Below are positions 47,124 to 59,986 of a stretch of 64,000 nucleotides of DNA, piece after piece. The notes below the pieces were generated by a model. That model saw only the letters and a list, made by a program, of their open reading frames with translations, had not been told where the DNA came from and made no database searches. The position numbers and the translations under genes are program-made. Location of the stretch: NCBI GenBank assembly GCA_035578155.1, contig JAPWDM010000004.1, positions 34,365,887 through 34,429,886 on the forward strand. Direction: 5' to 3'. The stretch is from Brachynemurus nebulosus. Its lineage: Eukaryota > Arthropoda > Insecta > Neuroptera > Myrmeleontidae. How positions within the stretch are numbered: the first letter of the stretch is position 1; each line of letters begins with the position of its first letter.

Positions 47124-48179
47124 CACAGTGAAAAAATTTGTGTTCTGCGTAAAAAAAAGCTAGTGGTTAAAATATTTATGTTAAATAAGTAACTCAACCC
47201 TGTGTTAATGAAACATTTAGTGTAAATTAAAACTCTGGCTCCAGATAACGGAATTACCAACATGACTATGAAATAAAATATACATTTATTTGAATTGTTA
47301 CTACATATATTATTTAAAAAGTGGATTCGATTACTTTATGGTGTAATAATAGTTCTTTTTATTTTAAAATACGTCACATAATGAATTTAATTGTTTTACT
47401 GAAACTTGTATCCCCACCACTCTTTTAGTACCCCTATATACGTGATGTAGTAATAAATTATTAAAACATTCAATTTGAACCGTTTTCGTTTTCCTTTTAA
47501 AATAGAAAATATTATGTATTTATAAAAAAAAATAAGTGAATGTATAACAAAAAAACAGTCAAAGAGATTGATTTATGATTTTTTGATTTATTTGAAAAAG
47601 TACGTATGCACCTTATTTTGTAATATATTAACATACGTAATTTGTGATACAGTCCGTATAAAAAATTATTTCAAACCACATTTTGTTACAGATTCAGTTA
47701 AAAAAAATCATGTAAGCTACCTGAGATTGTATTATATAATATACAATCTCGTAAGTTTACATGATTTTTTTTAATTGAATCTGTAACAAAATAACCTTAA
47801 AATGTAAGAAAATTGTTTCATTTTTAAACGTTTAATAAAACTATATTCGTCAATAACTAAAAAACTTATAATTTTTCGGTTTTGTTTAATAATAAGAACT
47901 ACTCTCATCTTTTTTATTATATATATTTTGGTAGATATATGTATATTCTAATGTAAGTTAGGTACTTATAGCATTCTTTTGCTCTACACAAATATTGTGT
48001 TACTTTCTTGTTGTTCAAAACAGGTTAACATTTTTATTCTGTTAAATCGAAATTTGTCTTAATATTTTCATTTAACACAAACACGAAATGTTACATTAGT
48101 GCAGGGTTGTGTTACTTATTTAAGACAAAAATTTTAACCACTGTTTTTTTTTTACGCAGAACACAAAATTTTTACTGTG
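47124..48179. mobile_element. TA-flanked element with ~100-bp terminal inverted repeats, 1.06 kb
   Basis: The left end is CACAGTGAAAAAATTTGTGT and the right end (complement) CACAGTAAAAATTTTGTGTT. Pairing continues for roughly 100 bases through GTTCTGCGTAAAAAAAA, GTGGTTAAAAT and TAAATAAGTAAC. TA borders are at 47122-47123 and 48180-48181. It contains a 111-bp foldback (47681-47791) and no recognised transposase. Confidence 0.7.
47681..47791. repeat. Foldback, 111 bp
   Basis: Arms ATTTTGTTACAGATTCA... and complement pair over about 50 bases, with a TATATAATATA centre. It lies inside the long-TIR element. Confidence 0.7.
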
Positions 48180-48181
48180 TA

Positions 48182-49440
48182 AAAGCAATTTACAGTTTTC
48201 AAAAAGTATTTCTTTTAAATCTACCAAGTATTTTTTGTTATGCTAATGCGTTCTACTTATTATTTGCTATTAGTCATTAATCACCAACTATTAAACCGGT
48301 CCGATGTGAACGGGGTATTAGACTTTTTTTCCTAAACTATGCAAATAACAAATTGTATAAATATCCTTTCGTTTTTGTCGTGTTGTGTATATTAATAAAT
48401 TTTAAAACGATTTTCAGAAACAGAAAACAAAAGTTCTTTATCAGTAATATACCTATACATGCAAGTGCATTAATAAAACAGTATCGTATTTATTAGTCAT
48501 ACATACTATTTTATTGGTGTAATGTAATATAATATTGTAGGTACAATTACCTACTAAACAAACACACACTTCACATATACATACATAATATGTTTGTAGC
48601 TTATTATTTTCAAGTATGCAACCGTGCACCTATTTAAAACGTGTTATTAGTTTAAATGTCGTTAAACAAGTGTTTAAAATCACTTTTGTAAACCGAGAAA
48701 CTGAGAGAAATAAAATTTTTTTTATTACTTCATTTAACGTCAAATTACCATTTTCATTTCATCTAACAACTATAGGGGAAGATATGTTAGTTCTAATAAG
48801 GAGTCAACGGGAACTTGATATTTTTTTATAGATTAAACTATCAGTTTAATTATTAGGAATTTCTTTAGTGCATACTTGTGAAGACATTCTTCCAAACGAC
48901 ATTTTTGAACAACAGTTAAAACCGTCGTCTAGAACTGCTGAAAACGCCTTAAAAAGGGGAGGAAAAATGGAAAAAGGCAACATCCTTAAAAGAATATTAA
49001 TATTTTTTTTTTTTTTTTTAAGTCCCAAAATTGTATAAAATGATCCTGGAAAAATATAAATAAAATCCTCTTAAGGGTAATAAAATATTTGCTTCGTTCG
49101 CCAGTAAGAACGACATTTTTCAGTCACACACACACAGTTTTGAACGACGGTTTTACTCGTCGTTCTGGAATGATGTATATGGAAAGATCGTTTTAAAAAC
49201 TCCCACAGACTTCTGGGAACGGTCATCAACAAGATGGTTATCGTCATAAACATCGTTCGAAACGACAATGGTCGTTTTAGAATGATGTATATGATGAACG
49301 TTCCTGAATTTTTTTTAAGTTTATCCTGTTGACTCATTTCATCACCTCTAATTGTGTTTGTTGAGGTTATACATGTACACGAACAAACTTTTTATTCTAT
49401 TTCTGGTAAATTTTTAGTTTTAAAACAATATTTCTGTGAG
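48182..49440. other. AT-rich stretch without recognisable gene
   Basis: Two direct copies of a GTCGTT...GAATGATGTATATG block lie near 49160 and 49275. T run at 49001-49019. No gene was recognised. Confidence 0.3.
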
Positions 49441-49450
49441 TTGCCTAACG

Positions 49451-49701
49451 CAGGAGTTCTCCAACTTTTTTAAGACTCGTGGTGTTCTTATTAAGGTATA
49501 AATCATTTCCGGTGGTGCCCCGAAGACTTGATTGATTAAAAATTTCTCCCAAAAAAAGCAGTCGTAATTTTTTTCATATATATGTATTTATTTTTATTAT
49601 ATTCTAATATTTTACACTTATTTTTTCATTTTCTCCAAAGAAATATAATTATTTCTCCTTTTTTACCGAGACAACCGCAGTGCACAGTTTGGGAAGTCCT
49701 T
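49451..49701. mobile_element. hAT-type MITE, 251 bp
   Basis: CAGGAGTTCTCCAACTTTTT on the left and (complement) AAGGACTTCCCAAACTGTGC on the right are typical hAT-like ends. Flanking octamers GCCTAACG (49443-49450) and GCCTAATG (49702-49709) agree at 7 of 8 bases, the expected hAT target duplication length. Confidence 0.7.
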
Positions 49702-49709
49702 GCCTAATG

Positions 49710-51405
49710 GTATATCTCCATTGGATCCAACTGTAGCGCGACAAATAGTTTGTTGCGCTATGAATGTTGCCATGGTGTGTCCAACTAACAGCGAGTTGGG
49801 TGATTTTATATATATATTTGCTGCAGTGTATGACAGGAAACATGTGTGTACACTAGCTGCAACTTTTATATCGCGACATTAGTTTCTTTTTTTTGTATCA
49901 CTGATAAGTTCTAGATATTGGTTAAGTGTAATTTATAGTGGTTGTTGAATTACTGTAAACTAATCTTGCAGATCTCTAGGGTTGCATGCGACTTCACGTA
50001 TCAAACCCATCGGACTTGTTGAAATTAATTTCAGGAGAAGTGAACAAATAAAGGTACAACAAGTTCAATTAATACAATTGTAGCGTAACATGTTTCTTGT
50101 GTACACAGCCGCAAAAGCTGTCGTGCAACAAAATTATCATATTGCAACGATACAAATATTGTTGCGATACAACGTTCGGTGTATACCAATTTCTACTGGT
50201 AGCGTTACTATTGGTACACTTCTCCCCTATGTTGTGTATGAGATTGAATTTTTCAATTATTCTTAAATAAATTGATTGATTTCCACCTCTAACAAGGTAG
50301 TTTTTTTTTAAAACACCTGTATTATTAATACTTACAAAATTTACAAATCACCTTTTATGTAATTTAACACACTGAAAAAAATGTGTCTAACGTCTGATAG
50401 CTCGTGAGTGATTACTTCATCGATGTCTGTCTGTGGAGATCTATGTAATCTCTTACAAGACGTATATCATCTACACGTATTTTGATTGACATGAAATTCC
50501 AATAACCATTTTGATGAGACAGCGATTTCTCATAAAAAACAAGACATATCGACATCATATAGATGTATGGTAAAGTATTTACTGAGTATACAGTTGGTTA
50601 AGCTTTAGTCCTTTATACCTATCTATAAAAGCCGACTTCTTAAGTTTTGTATTATACCTTATACGACTACAAATTTTTGGAAATTATTCATCTTGGGTTT
50701 AGTACTTTTAAATTATGTAGGTATGAAGTGTACAGGCTAAAAATCGATAACTCCGCATTTTAGAAATTTTACAGTAATTTAAATTGGCCCATTAGCTAAT
50801 GCTAGCATGTTTGAAAAAATCTAGTTTATTGTATTCTTAATAAATCTCGGCCTTAATAAAATACCTGTATTGATCTTATTTGAAAAATACGATTGGCAGG
50901 AATTTGAAAAAAATTTTGAAATATTGACTTAAAATGGGACAGAAGGGGATTTTAAAAGCCATTAAATATTCATTTTTTTTCATACCGAAACGATCGGTTT
51001 AGTACAACATTTCTCAAACTATGTTCGGCGGAACACTAGAGTTCCGCGAAGAAATTATGAAACTGAGGTTAAAGAACAAAATTGTATTTCTTTATGTGCT
51101 TAACATAATCTAAAGAATTATTGAAGACGTGAGTGGATGAAGCTGTTATGTAACATTTTTTCAAAAAGTCATTTTTTGCAAAATTTTGACTTATTATGAT
51201 GATTATGGTGATATCTGGTGAAAAGTTTTATGGGTCAGTCCATATAAACCAACAAGGCACTCAACTCGACTATCACAGATTTCTTTGAAATTTTGGTTAA
51301 CTGTACGTATTAACATCCTGAATTCAAATGGGATTTTTAAAAAATTCTAACTCTTATAGTCTTTGAGATATAATATAATCTTGAAAATCGCAAGTTATCA
51401 CTTTT
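49710..51405. other. AT-rich stretch; one possible hAT-like terminus
   Basis: CAACATTTCTCAAACTATG near 51006, followed by a GTTCCGCG hairpin, resembles another hAT end, with no partner found. Otherwise nothing is supportable. Confidence 0.3.
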
Positions 51406-51409
51406 TAGC

Positions 51410-51529
51410 GAATTTTCAGAATGAAAATTCAGCTATTACAGCAGCTCTTATGGTAAGACCTAAGCCCGGGACTATGGCAGAAATTTGTTTTGGAGCCTCT
51501 AGAACCCGAAAATCTACTTCACTAAAATT

Positions 51530-51564
<35 letters not shown>

Positions 51565-51880
51565 GTATTTATGTGTGTACACGATAACTCTCGAACAAAA
51601 CGTTTAATGCTTATGAAATTTGGTGTGTAGGTTTGAATTCGATTTCGCTCGCCTAAGTTCGTTAGCCAGACACATCCGATGCCACAGACCGGATATTTTG
51701 GGCTTTAAAGTCTTTTTTTGTGTTTTTTGATCAGAATTTATAACTTTTTCAAAAATTTTGTTATACTATCAAAAAAATTGTAAGAAGTTATATTAGCGAG
51801 CTTTTTAAACTTTTCCTCTGTATAAACTGGTTTTCAAGAAAAATCAAAAATAATTTTTATATAGAGTCTCTTTTTATCGT
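51410..51880 (+). repeat. CCCCTGTCGCAG family, internal portion with (TA)n
   Basis: The order is CAGCTATTACAGC, CCCGGGACTATGGCAGAAAT, CACTAAAATTTATATATA, a (TA)n tract at 51530-51564, ACACGATAACTCTCGAAC, then TTCGTTAGCCAGACACATCC. This matches the other copies but lacks the CCCCTGTCGCAG tip. Confidence 0.6.
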
Positions 51881-53042
51881 ATTATCTCTTTCTGTTGCAT
51901 TGGAAAAATCCTATTTTTATTTATTTTGATTATACACGTATTTTAAGGGTATTACTACACTTAGTACTTCTACTACCTATCATATTTCAAATTTCTTTGG
52001 ATAAATATTCAGAATAATGCCTTAATAAATTTCTACGGTTATATAAATGTAATATTATTAAATTTAATTAATTAAACTACACTCTAAGAAAAAAATGTAC
52101 CGTTTTACTACTATTATAGGAGGCAATTAAATGCCTTCTATAATGACAGTAACATTACAAACCGTAATGTACGAAGGTGAAAAATACACCATCATGGTGT
52201 AATTATTACTCACTCATATGTGTAGTTTTACACATGTCGTACGTAAAATTACGGTCCAGGTGTGTAATAGATTACGTTTTATTTGTGTATTAACTACACA
52301 ACAAGATGTAATTTTACACATTCAGTTCGCAATAGTGCGCAGTTAAACGTAAAATTACATCATATTAATGTATTTTTAAACCACGCCTGTACACCTGAAA
52401 ATGTAATTTTACACACATATATAGTAATGTTTACACCCAGAAAAGTGTAATATTAATCCAACTGAATCACTCATTCTGATTCAATTCAACTGAATCAGTA
52501 TGAGTGATTCAATTGTGCTGAAAAAAATAAACTGATTCAACTTAATTGAAAATAACGAATCAAAAAAGATTATTGATGGTTTTTTTACATAAATATTTAT
52601 AATAATATGACGTATAGAATAATTTGGAATTATATACAAAAAGATTCGAGATGTTAAATATTTTGCTTATTATGTCTAAATTTCTATATAAGTGTGTCGT
52701 ATGATAAAATAATAATTCTTTTGGTAAATTTTAAAATAAACACTCCAAAAAAGTAAGATTATAAAAGTTTTATTATGAACGTTTACTTGCTTTCATGAAC
52801 ATAAGTAATCTTTATTTTGCAGTGTAACTGCCAATTAAACTGGTCAAAATTTTGAGATATGACTTTTTTTTACAATGCTTACGTTTTGCAGACACAATTA
52901 TTTAAGCAATATCTTATAAAAAATTTAATTGTAATTAGATTACAATGATAATATTAAAAACTTATGGATTAAAATTGTAGTTACATCATATCAAAAATAT
53001 AGTTTAAGAAAATTAACTAAACAATACTTAAATATAAGAAAA

Positions 53043-54470
53043 ACAATATTCTGCTGACTCTTGCCATTCTTAGAACTTCGCAGAAAATGCATGCTGTGCT
53101 TTCATAGATGTCTTCACCAATTCCAGTTTCTAAACAAATCAGAAAATAAGGGTTACTTAATTTTATAACCATTTTTGATTATTATTTTTTTCTTTTTTTA
53201 ATAACTATTTCACAGCAATTTAAAATTAAGAAAATTTCGCTTTCGCTACAAAATTACTTCTAGGCTATTTTAATGAATGTACAGATATTAGATTTTTGAT
53301 TAAAAAACTCACCAGCAAAGTGACCCGGCGTGCTTATGGCACTGGCACTTCCGAACTGGTAGACGGAGGGTTTGAATTCCGTAGCCGGTTATATGCTGGC
53401 GAAAGTTTTCTGCTATTTCCCATCATAATTCCAGATGAATATCGACATTATCCTCAAGAAGATGGTTGCAAACAGACACCTACCAAATCCTTATACCGCT
53501 TTTCTTGTCCTCCGCCCAATATTCTGCTGACTCTTGCCATTACTAGAACTTCAGGGAAAATGTAGGCTGCGGTTTCACATATGTCTTCACCAATTCCTTT
53601 TTCTAAACAAATCAAAAAATAAGGATTACTTAATTTTATAACCATTTTTGTTTATTTATTTTATTTATCTTTTTTCAATAAATATTTCACAGCAATTTAA
53701 AATTAAGAAAATTTCGTTTTTGCTACACAATTACTTCTAGGTTATTTTAATGAATGTACAGATATTAGATTTTCGATTAAAAAACTCACCAGCAAAGTAA
53801 CCCGGCGTGCTTAGGCACTGGCACTTCCGAACTGGTAGACTCAGGGTTTGAATTCCGTTACCGGTTATATGCTGGTAAAAGTTTTCTGCTATTTCCCATC
53901 GCAATTCCAGATGAATATCGACATCGTCCTTAAAAAGATGGTTGCAAACAGACACCTACCAAATCCTTATACCGCTTTTCCTGTCCTCCGCCCAATATTC
54001 TGCTGACTCTTGCAATTACTAGAACTTCAGGGAAAATGTATGCTACGGTTTCACAGATGTCTTCACCAATTTCGATTTCTAAACAAATCAGAAAATAAGG
54101 GTTACTTAATTTTATAACCATTTTTGCTTATTTATTTTTTCTTTTTTCAATAACTATTTCACAGCAATTTAAAATTAAAAAAATTTCGTTTTTGCTACAC
54201 AATTACTTTTAGGTTATTTTAATGAATGTACAGATATTAAATTTTTGATTAAAAAACTCACCAGCAAAGTAACCCGGCGTGCTTAGGCACTGGCACTTCC
54301 GAACTGGTAGACTGAGGGTTTGAATTCCGTAACCGGTTATATGCTGGTGAAAGTTTTCTGCTATTTCGCATCGTAATTCCAGATGAATATCGACATCGTC
54401 CTTAAGAAGATGGTTGCAAACAGACACCTGCCAAATCTTTATACCGCTTTTCTTGTTCTCCGCCCATATC
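53043..54470 (-). repeat. Tandem array of three 475-bp units in copy B
   Basis: Unit starts are at about 53043, 53517 and 53994. Minus-strand acceptor and donor signals are preserved as in copy A (donor after 54262, acceptor before 54078). Confidence 0.6.
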
Positions 54471-54475
54471 ATCAT
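53930..54475 (-). CDS. Hypothetical two-exon ORF inside the 4.2-kb element, copy B
   Basis: Exon parts 54262-54475 (214 bases) and 53930-54078 (149 bases) join in frame to 120 residues, as in copy A, with at least one amino-acid change (Asn to Ser near residue 10). No domain was recognised. The shared open frame could reflect recent common origin more than selection. Confidence 0.25.
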
Positions 54476-55320
54476 GAAAAAGTTGAGAAATAATGATGTG
54501 AGTGACGTCCGTTACATACCATTGTCTAAAAAACGAACGTTAAATTCCATTATTATTATTACCATTGTTATTATTACTTAAAAAACTCGATTTCCATACG
54601 TCGCGTCGTTTCAATTTAAACCTGTTATGAATTTATATTACTGTAAAGCAAAAAAAAAAAAAAAAATTCGTTAAGTGCGTGTTCTTGACACGCACTAACA
54701 AGTAAAGGTCCCGAGGCCGGACCTATCGATTTCGATGAAACTTAAATATATTGTAGAATACTAAAAACTAAGGGACACGTATTTTTTTTTATCTGCGGAA
54801 AAACGGTTTGAAGGGGTGAAATCGCCCTCCAAAAATTGGGGTAAAAATTTAGTTTTTCAAATATCTCGAAAACAGTAAGAGATAGAGAAAAAGTTTAAAT
54901 TGGCGATATTGCTCTTTTTTAAAGAGCTATCTATTGCTATGCAGTTTGTTCATATTACATCAACAGGAGTGGTTGGGGGTTAAAATTTGGGGGTTAATTT
55001 TGCAAAAAGGGGGTGAAAAATAAACAATATAAAAATTTTGTTTACAGATTTGAAATCTACGTCAAAAAATCTAATTGACCTGTTTTTGTTCAATGCCCTA
55101 ATATTAAGTCTAGGGGTAGTTAACTAGAGGGTGACTCTGTCGAATAGTCGTACAATTTGGGTATTTCAAGGAGTTCTTCATGGAAAATAGCTTAAGACAA
55201 TTAGAATAACGTAGAAATGAAATTCTCGAATTCAAAATTGAGTTTGAGCAACATTGGAGAGGGGGTGAGTCACCCTCTTAAATTACATACTAGTTTATAT
55301 ACACTAATTTTTGCTATTAA

Positions 55321-55556
55321 CACACTGATAGTGGGTAAAATAATGTCACAATAAGTGGTTCTGAAGTTGGACTATCATATGTAAGGTCTTTATTAGGTTT
55401 GTTTTTTAATGGATATTATAGTTTTCCTTATCGAAAATTATCGATACCGAAAATTACATAACCTCAGCTAAAATAACGAAACCTAATAAAAACCTTACAT
55501 ACGATAGTCTAACTTCAGAACGATCTATTGTGACATTATTACCCCCTGTCAGTGTG
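55321..55556. mobile_element. TTAA-flanked foldback nested in copy B
   Basis: This is the counterpart of 23796-24031, with TTAA at 55317-55320 and 55557-55560. Confidence 0.65.
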
Positions 55557-56289
55557 TTAAAAGATATCTGAATTGTAGATAATGTTTTAATTTTCACAGA
55601 AATTGAGAGCCCCACAAAATAAATTATTAGTCAAATTGTAAAATAAACTTTTATCAAATTACATAACTATTTGTATGAAGCAAAATTAAAAAAATTAACT
55701 TACCTGAAATATTTTAAATGTATCATCAGGACAGCATTTTGGAAACAAACAAATTTATATTACAGTATTCTTTGCACATTATTCCAGAATCCATTTTACA
55801 CAATGCATATAAAAAAAACAAAACATCAGTACACCGCTATAACACTGTTTTTGTAACATATTTAAAGATTAATTTATCATACACGTTGTAATTATATTAA
55901 CTATATATTATATCCTATCAAAAAATACTTTTGTTTAATTCAGCTAATTTGAACACATAATTTTTAACCTTTAAGAATATTACTTATGTACGTATAAATA
56001 TTACAGCAATTCAATAACAGATAATTTTAAAATACACAAAATCATATGCGCGCGCATGGGTTTTGCTATTTAGTGGTGTAAAAGTAAACCAAAAGCGTTG
56101 TAAAAATCCAAAGTTACACCTTTATTTGTGTAATGTTAAAAAAAAACAGTAATTATACACAAATTATATAAAAATACACCAATTTTTTCATATTACACAA
56201 ATAATAGTGCATATTTTCAGAGCGAGGAGTAATTTTGCTCTAAATTTAAGTTATTTTACACGTTTTTGACCCTTTTTTCTTAGAGTGTA

Positions 56290-57340
56290 TAATATTTCTT
56301 TGATTAAATAAAATTTTAAAATTATATTTTTGGTAGTGCACAAATAGCCTTATGCATTTGTAAACATAATATCTCTAGTATAAGTAGATTAGATTTTTTA
56401 TTTTGTTTTCGAAAATTTATTTTTGCTTTCAAATTCAAATTGTAGTAGAATTGATTTTTTTTGCCCATTAACTGCACATTATTTTAATCTCTTTATTTAA
56501 CACATTACGTTAAAAAATTATAATAATATTTTTAAAATTATTAATATTTTTAATAATTTAATTATTTAAAAAAATTCTTTAAATATATTTAATAATTTTT
56601 TATTTTAAAAATTCTATTGTGTCAGCGTTTTTAACCAGATAGCACCACAGGTATGTACAATACTGCCAAATTAGCTTGAATTTAAACTAATATTTCAACA
56701 ATCAGAATTTCAAATCAACTCGTCTTTGTGTTGAAATGTTGACATATAGATTCGGTGCTGATATTTGACTGATATTTGAGAAAAATAGGTAATAATTCAT
56801 GTTAATTTATATATTACATTTTTAAAATCAAATAGTAATTAATATTTGTCCTATTATTTGTTTTTTGTTTTGTTTTATATAGGTAAAAAATTTAAAACCA
56901 CATTAAAAATTACATGAAACCGTGAAGCAAATGTTATTTATATACGAGAAGAATATAGCTAAAATAAAAAAGAAAATATAAATTCTAAACAGGCAATTAT
57001 TAATAGAATTTGTCAACATAATAAGGTAAATACATATCTATTAAAAACTGTGGATTTTGTGATTGAATTTTTTCTAATAATTTGAATGTACATGTTAAAA
57101 GGTTAATATCAACAGCAATACTTTTATGTATTATAAATTCCTATTTAAAACATGGATGGTGAATTTAAAGATATAATAAGAAGAAAAAGAGAACACACAG
57201 TAAACTAAAAACTTGGATTAAGAAGGAAAACATCAACTAAGTACATGCCGGATAAGCCCTTGAATAAAGGTCCAACTTTAGTTTTGTTTCCGTGTCGAAT
57301 GGTTATTTTCTTCAGCAAGAAAATTTAAAAAGGTAAAATC
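56290..57340. other. AT-rich stretch without recognisable gene
   Basis: It is extremely AT-rich at 56480-56620. Nothing was recognised. Confidence 0.35.
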
Positions 57341-57342
57341 GT

Positions 57343-57727
57343 CGGTACACAGAAAGAGTGACACAGTTCAAAAAAAAAAAAAACAGCTACTTCAATATCT
57401 CTATTCAAAAGTTTTATTATTTACTTCAAAAGTTATCATAGTTTCGGATTTCTAAAATTTTCAAAATTTTTTTGGAGATAACCCGTTGGTACTCACCTTG
57501 TATTCCAACAATAAAAATAACAAGTTAATTTTGATAACATTAAAGATTTTGATAAAAAAATTCGCTACTTTGAAGTAAGGAAAAAACGACAAAACCGCCT
57601 TCTAGCGGTTAATTTTGGAAGTAGCAATATGTCGTTCTGGGACATAAAAATATGCAAATTTTGCTATACATTTACACAATAAATTCGAAAATGTAAATTT
57701 TTGAGTTGTCACTCTTTCGGTGTACCG
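57343..57727. mobile_element. MITE with CGGTACAC ends, 385 bp
   Basis: CGGTACACAGAAAGAGTGAC on the left is mirrored by GTCACTCTTTCGGTGTACCG on the right, about 21 bases with one mismatch. The target duplication is unclear (flanks ...ATCGT and TCGAA...). A small CCGCC...GGCGG-like hairpin lies near 57595. Confidence 0.6.
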
Positions 57728-57994
57728 TCGAAATGTTTTGTTACGTTTGGAAAATAAATTCCGTTCTAAATTTTTTTTCGTATCCGTTAAAAAATTTAGC
57801 TCAAAATATTAAATTCAGTATTGGTAAGGCAAAGATTCTCAGTTGCGCCTCTGGTGGTAAAATTAGAACTAGTGTCAAGTAAAAATACGTATATGTTTAA
57901 TTGGTGATAAAAATACACATAATTTGTATAATAGATATTTCACCGGTCATTTCTCTCACCGGCCCTGTACATAAACGCATCTGTTATTAAAATA

Positions 57995-58266
57995 CCCCTG
58001 TCGCAGCATCCTGCATAACATAGCGAATTTCCATTTACAAAGTGTCCGCACGATAACTCAAGAACGAAACATCTTATTTTTAAGAAATTTCGTGAAAACG
58101 TCTACGGTTTTTTTGGACATTTTTTTGAAAAAATTTGGCGGAATGAGGCGGGAAAATCACATAAAGTTTTTTTTATTTACAATTACTCTATATCAACTAG
58201 TTTCCGAGAAAAACGTACTTTTGTAAATGGAAATTCGCTATGTTATGCAGGATGCTGCGACAGGGG
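57995..58266. mobile_element. Short complete member of the CCCCTGTCGCAG family, 272 bp
   Basis: Perfect CCCCTGTCGCAGCATCCTGC ends in inverted orientation are bordered by TA, with pairing for more than 45 bases. It contains ACGATAACTCAAGAACGAAA and is the only member here with both ends close together. It shows that the motif is a true terminal inverted repeat. Confidence 0.75.
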
Positions 58267-58269
58267 TAT

Positions 58270-59978
58270 TTTTACTCGTCCTCAGCATTACAAAATGTTC
58301 CAGTTTCAGTTCTATATATCCTACAGAGTTGCTTGATAGCTCATTTTAAAGAGAATTTAATGAGCTTTAATTTGATACCAATCTTGAACATTTTTTGAAA
58401 AAGAATCTTTTTGGGGGAAATCTCAAAAATTGTTTTTGAGAATTTTTTTGAGATAGTGTTTTTTGAAAATTATGAAAATAATATATATTTATAATGGTGA
58501 CTTGGGGAATGCACCATAGAAATTTCAAAGTGGGATCATGATGGGATCAGCAGTTATGATAAAAAAAATGCATTTTCGTGTATAGTTTTTTAACGCATTC
58601 TGACATAAGAGCTTGGTTTCAGGGAATATTTCTTTCGGGACACTTCTTTGAAACCTGACCTATTTATGGGTTTTACTTACTACTTACCGCATCGGTGTGA
58701 AAAAGGTATTACTAGAATAATAGTCCAGTATTTTCAATTGTTTTAAACTTGTGAAAGTAAAAATATACATTTTCAATTCTTTTATTCTCCATTTACCGTC
58801 ATTAGCCGTTACGTGGACCATTCTATTATATTCGACCAAACAGATGTAAAAATAAATTTCTCCTTCCAAAAATTACTTTTCTATTGACAACAAACAAAAC
58901 TTGTATGACCTCTTACTGTTTGCTCCGTACCAATTTTGTATAAGTCATAAATTTTTCAAAACAAAATAAGTACATAAAAATTTTTGGTACAAAACTTTTC
59001 TTCCGTAGAAAAAAGAAGAAGCAGAAAAAAGAATTAAATGATTCGATTGACTGTTTGAGTGATGGATAAATGAACAGACAAATGGACGGATGGAATTGGA
59101 TAGATGGATGGATGTGGAAGGTCGCCACAGTTAGAGATTTGTTCATCAAAATTTCTTTTCTATTTTTTTTTTCAGTCGCTCGCTCATTCACTCGTTTTGT
59201 GTATTTTTGTGTGCTATTTTGTTATATGTATTGTTTGTGAACTAAAAACCTATAGAGAAGAAATTGTTATCTTTTCGTACGAAACGAGCAGTTTGTTTGT
59301 TGTAAATGAGTGATTTATGTCTTTTTTTTAACAAAGCTATGTACAAAGTATAGAACGGGATCAATCAGTCCGTTAGATAGGTAGTATATTAGTTAGTCAC
59401 AAGGTGTGTGTTGGGTTTCACTTTGTATATTAATCATGTTTTATGTATCGTAAAATTTTGATGGAGTTTTGAAAAATTTCATTATTTATGAATTTATTTA
59501 TTGTGTTGATGAGAAATGTTACAGCAGAATATAGGTATTTCTAAAATATTTGTCTTGTAAATTTAAATATCTTAAAAGTAGTGGTAGTTAAAAGCCTAAA
59601 TTTTACCCGCCATTTTCAAGTTTTTACAATCAAAAATATTTTATCGTAGCTTTATTGGGTAAATAATTTTCTCGGGTAAAATTTTCAAACTGTGTTCTTA
59701 TTTTTCAAAATATGTTGAATGCAACTGGTTCTGTACAAAAAAGTTATTTACTACATGAGAACGGAAAAAATCGATATAAAAATTTGCGTCAGAATTCGCC
59801 ACCCCATTTGGATTTCATTATAGTTGAATTGACTTATATTTGTAAGAGCGGTTAAATCAAATTCGCTCCAAGGCGTAAAATTTGTATCAACGCCTCTGGG
59901 TAATACACAAAAATATTTGACAATATCTGCTACGCCACTGGTACGCTAAGAAAATAATGTAAAACTTAAAAACAAAGA
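58270..59978. other. AT-rich stretch without recognisable gene
   Basis: A degenerate GGAT-type run lies at 59060-59115. A lone CTACGCCACTG hAT-like tip ends at 59940. No gene was recognised. Confidence 0.3.
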
Positions 59979-59986
59979 ACTGTGCC

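Larger units (their letters stand above)
52080..56287. mobile_element. 4.2-kb TA-flanked DNA element, copy B
   Basis: It is near-identical over its whole length to 20567-24753, with scattered substitutions and small indels. It has the same CACTCTAAGAAAAAA ends and is bordered by TA (52078-52079 and 56288-56289). Flanking DNA outside the TA differs from copy A, which argues against a simple segmental duplication. All internal landmarks are present: GTGTAA-rich subterminal zones, TGAATCA palindrome, tandem units, hairpin cassette (54665-54700) and TTAA foldback. Confidence 0.8.
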
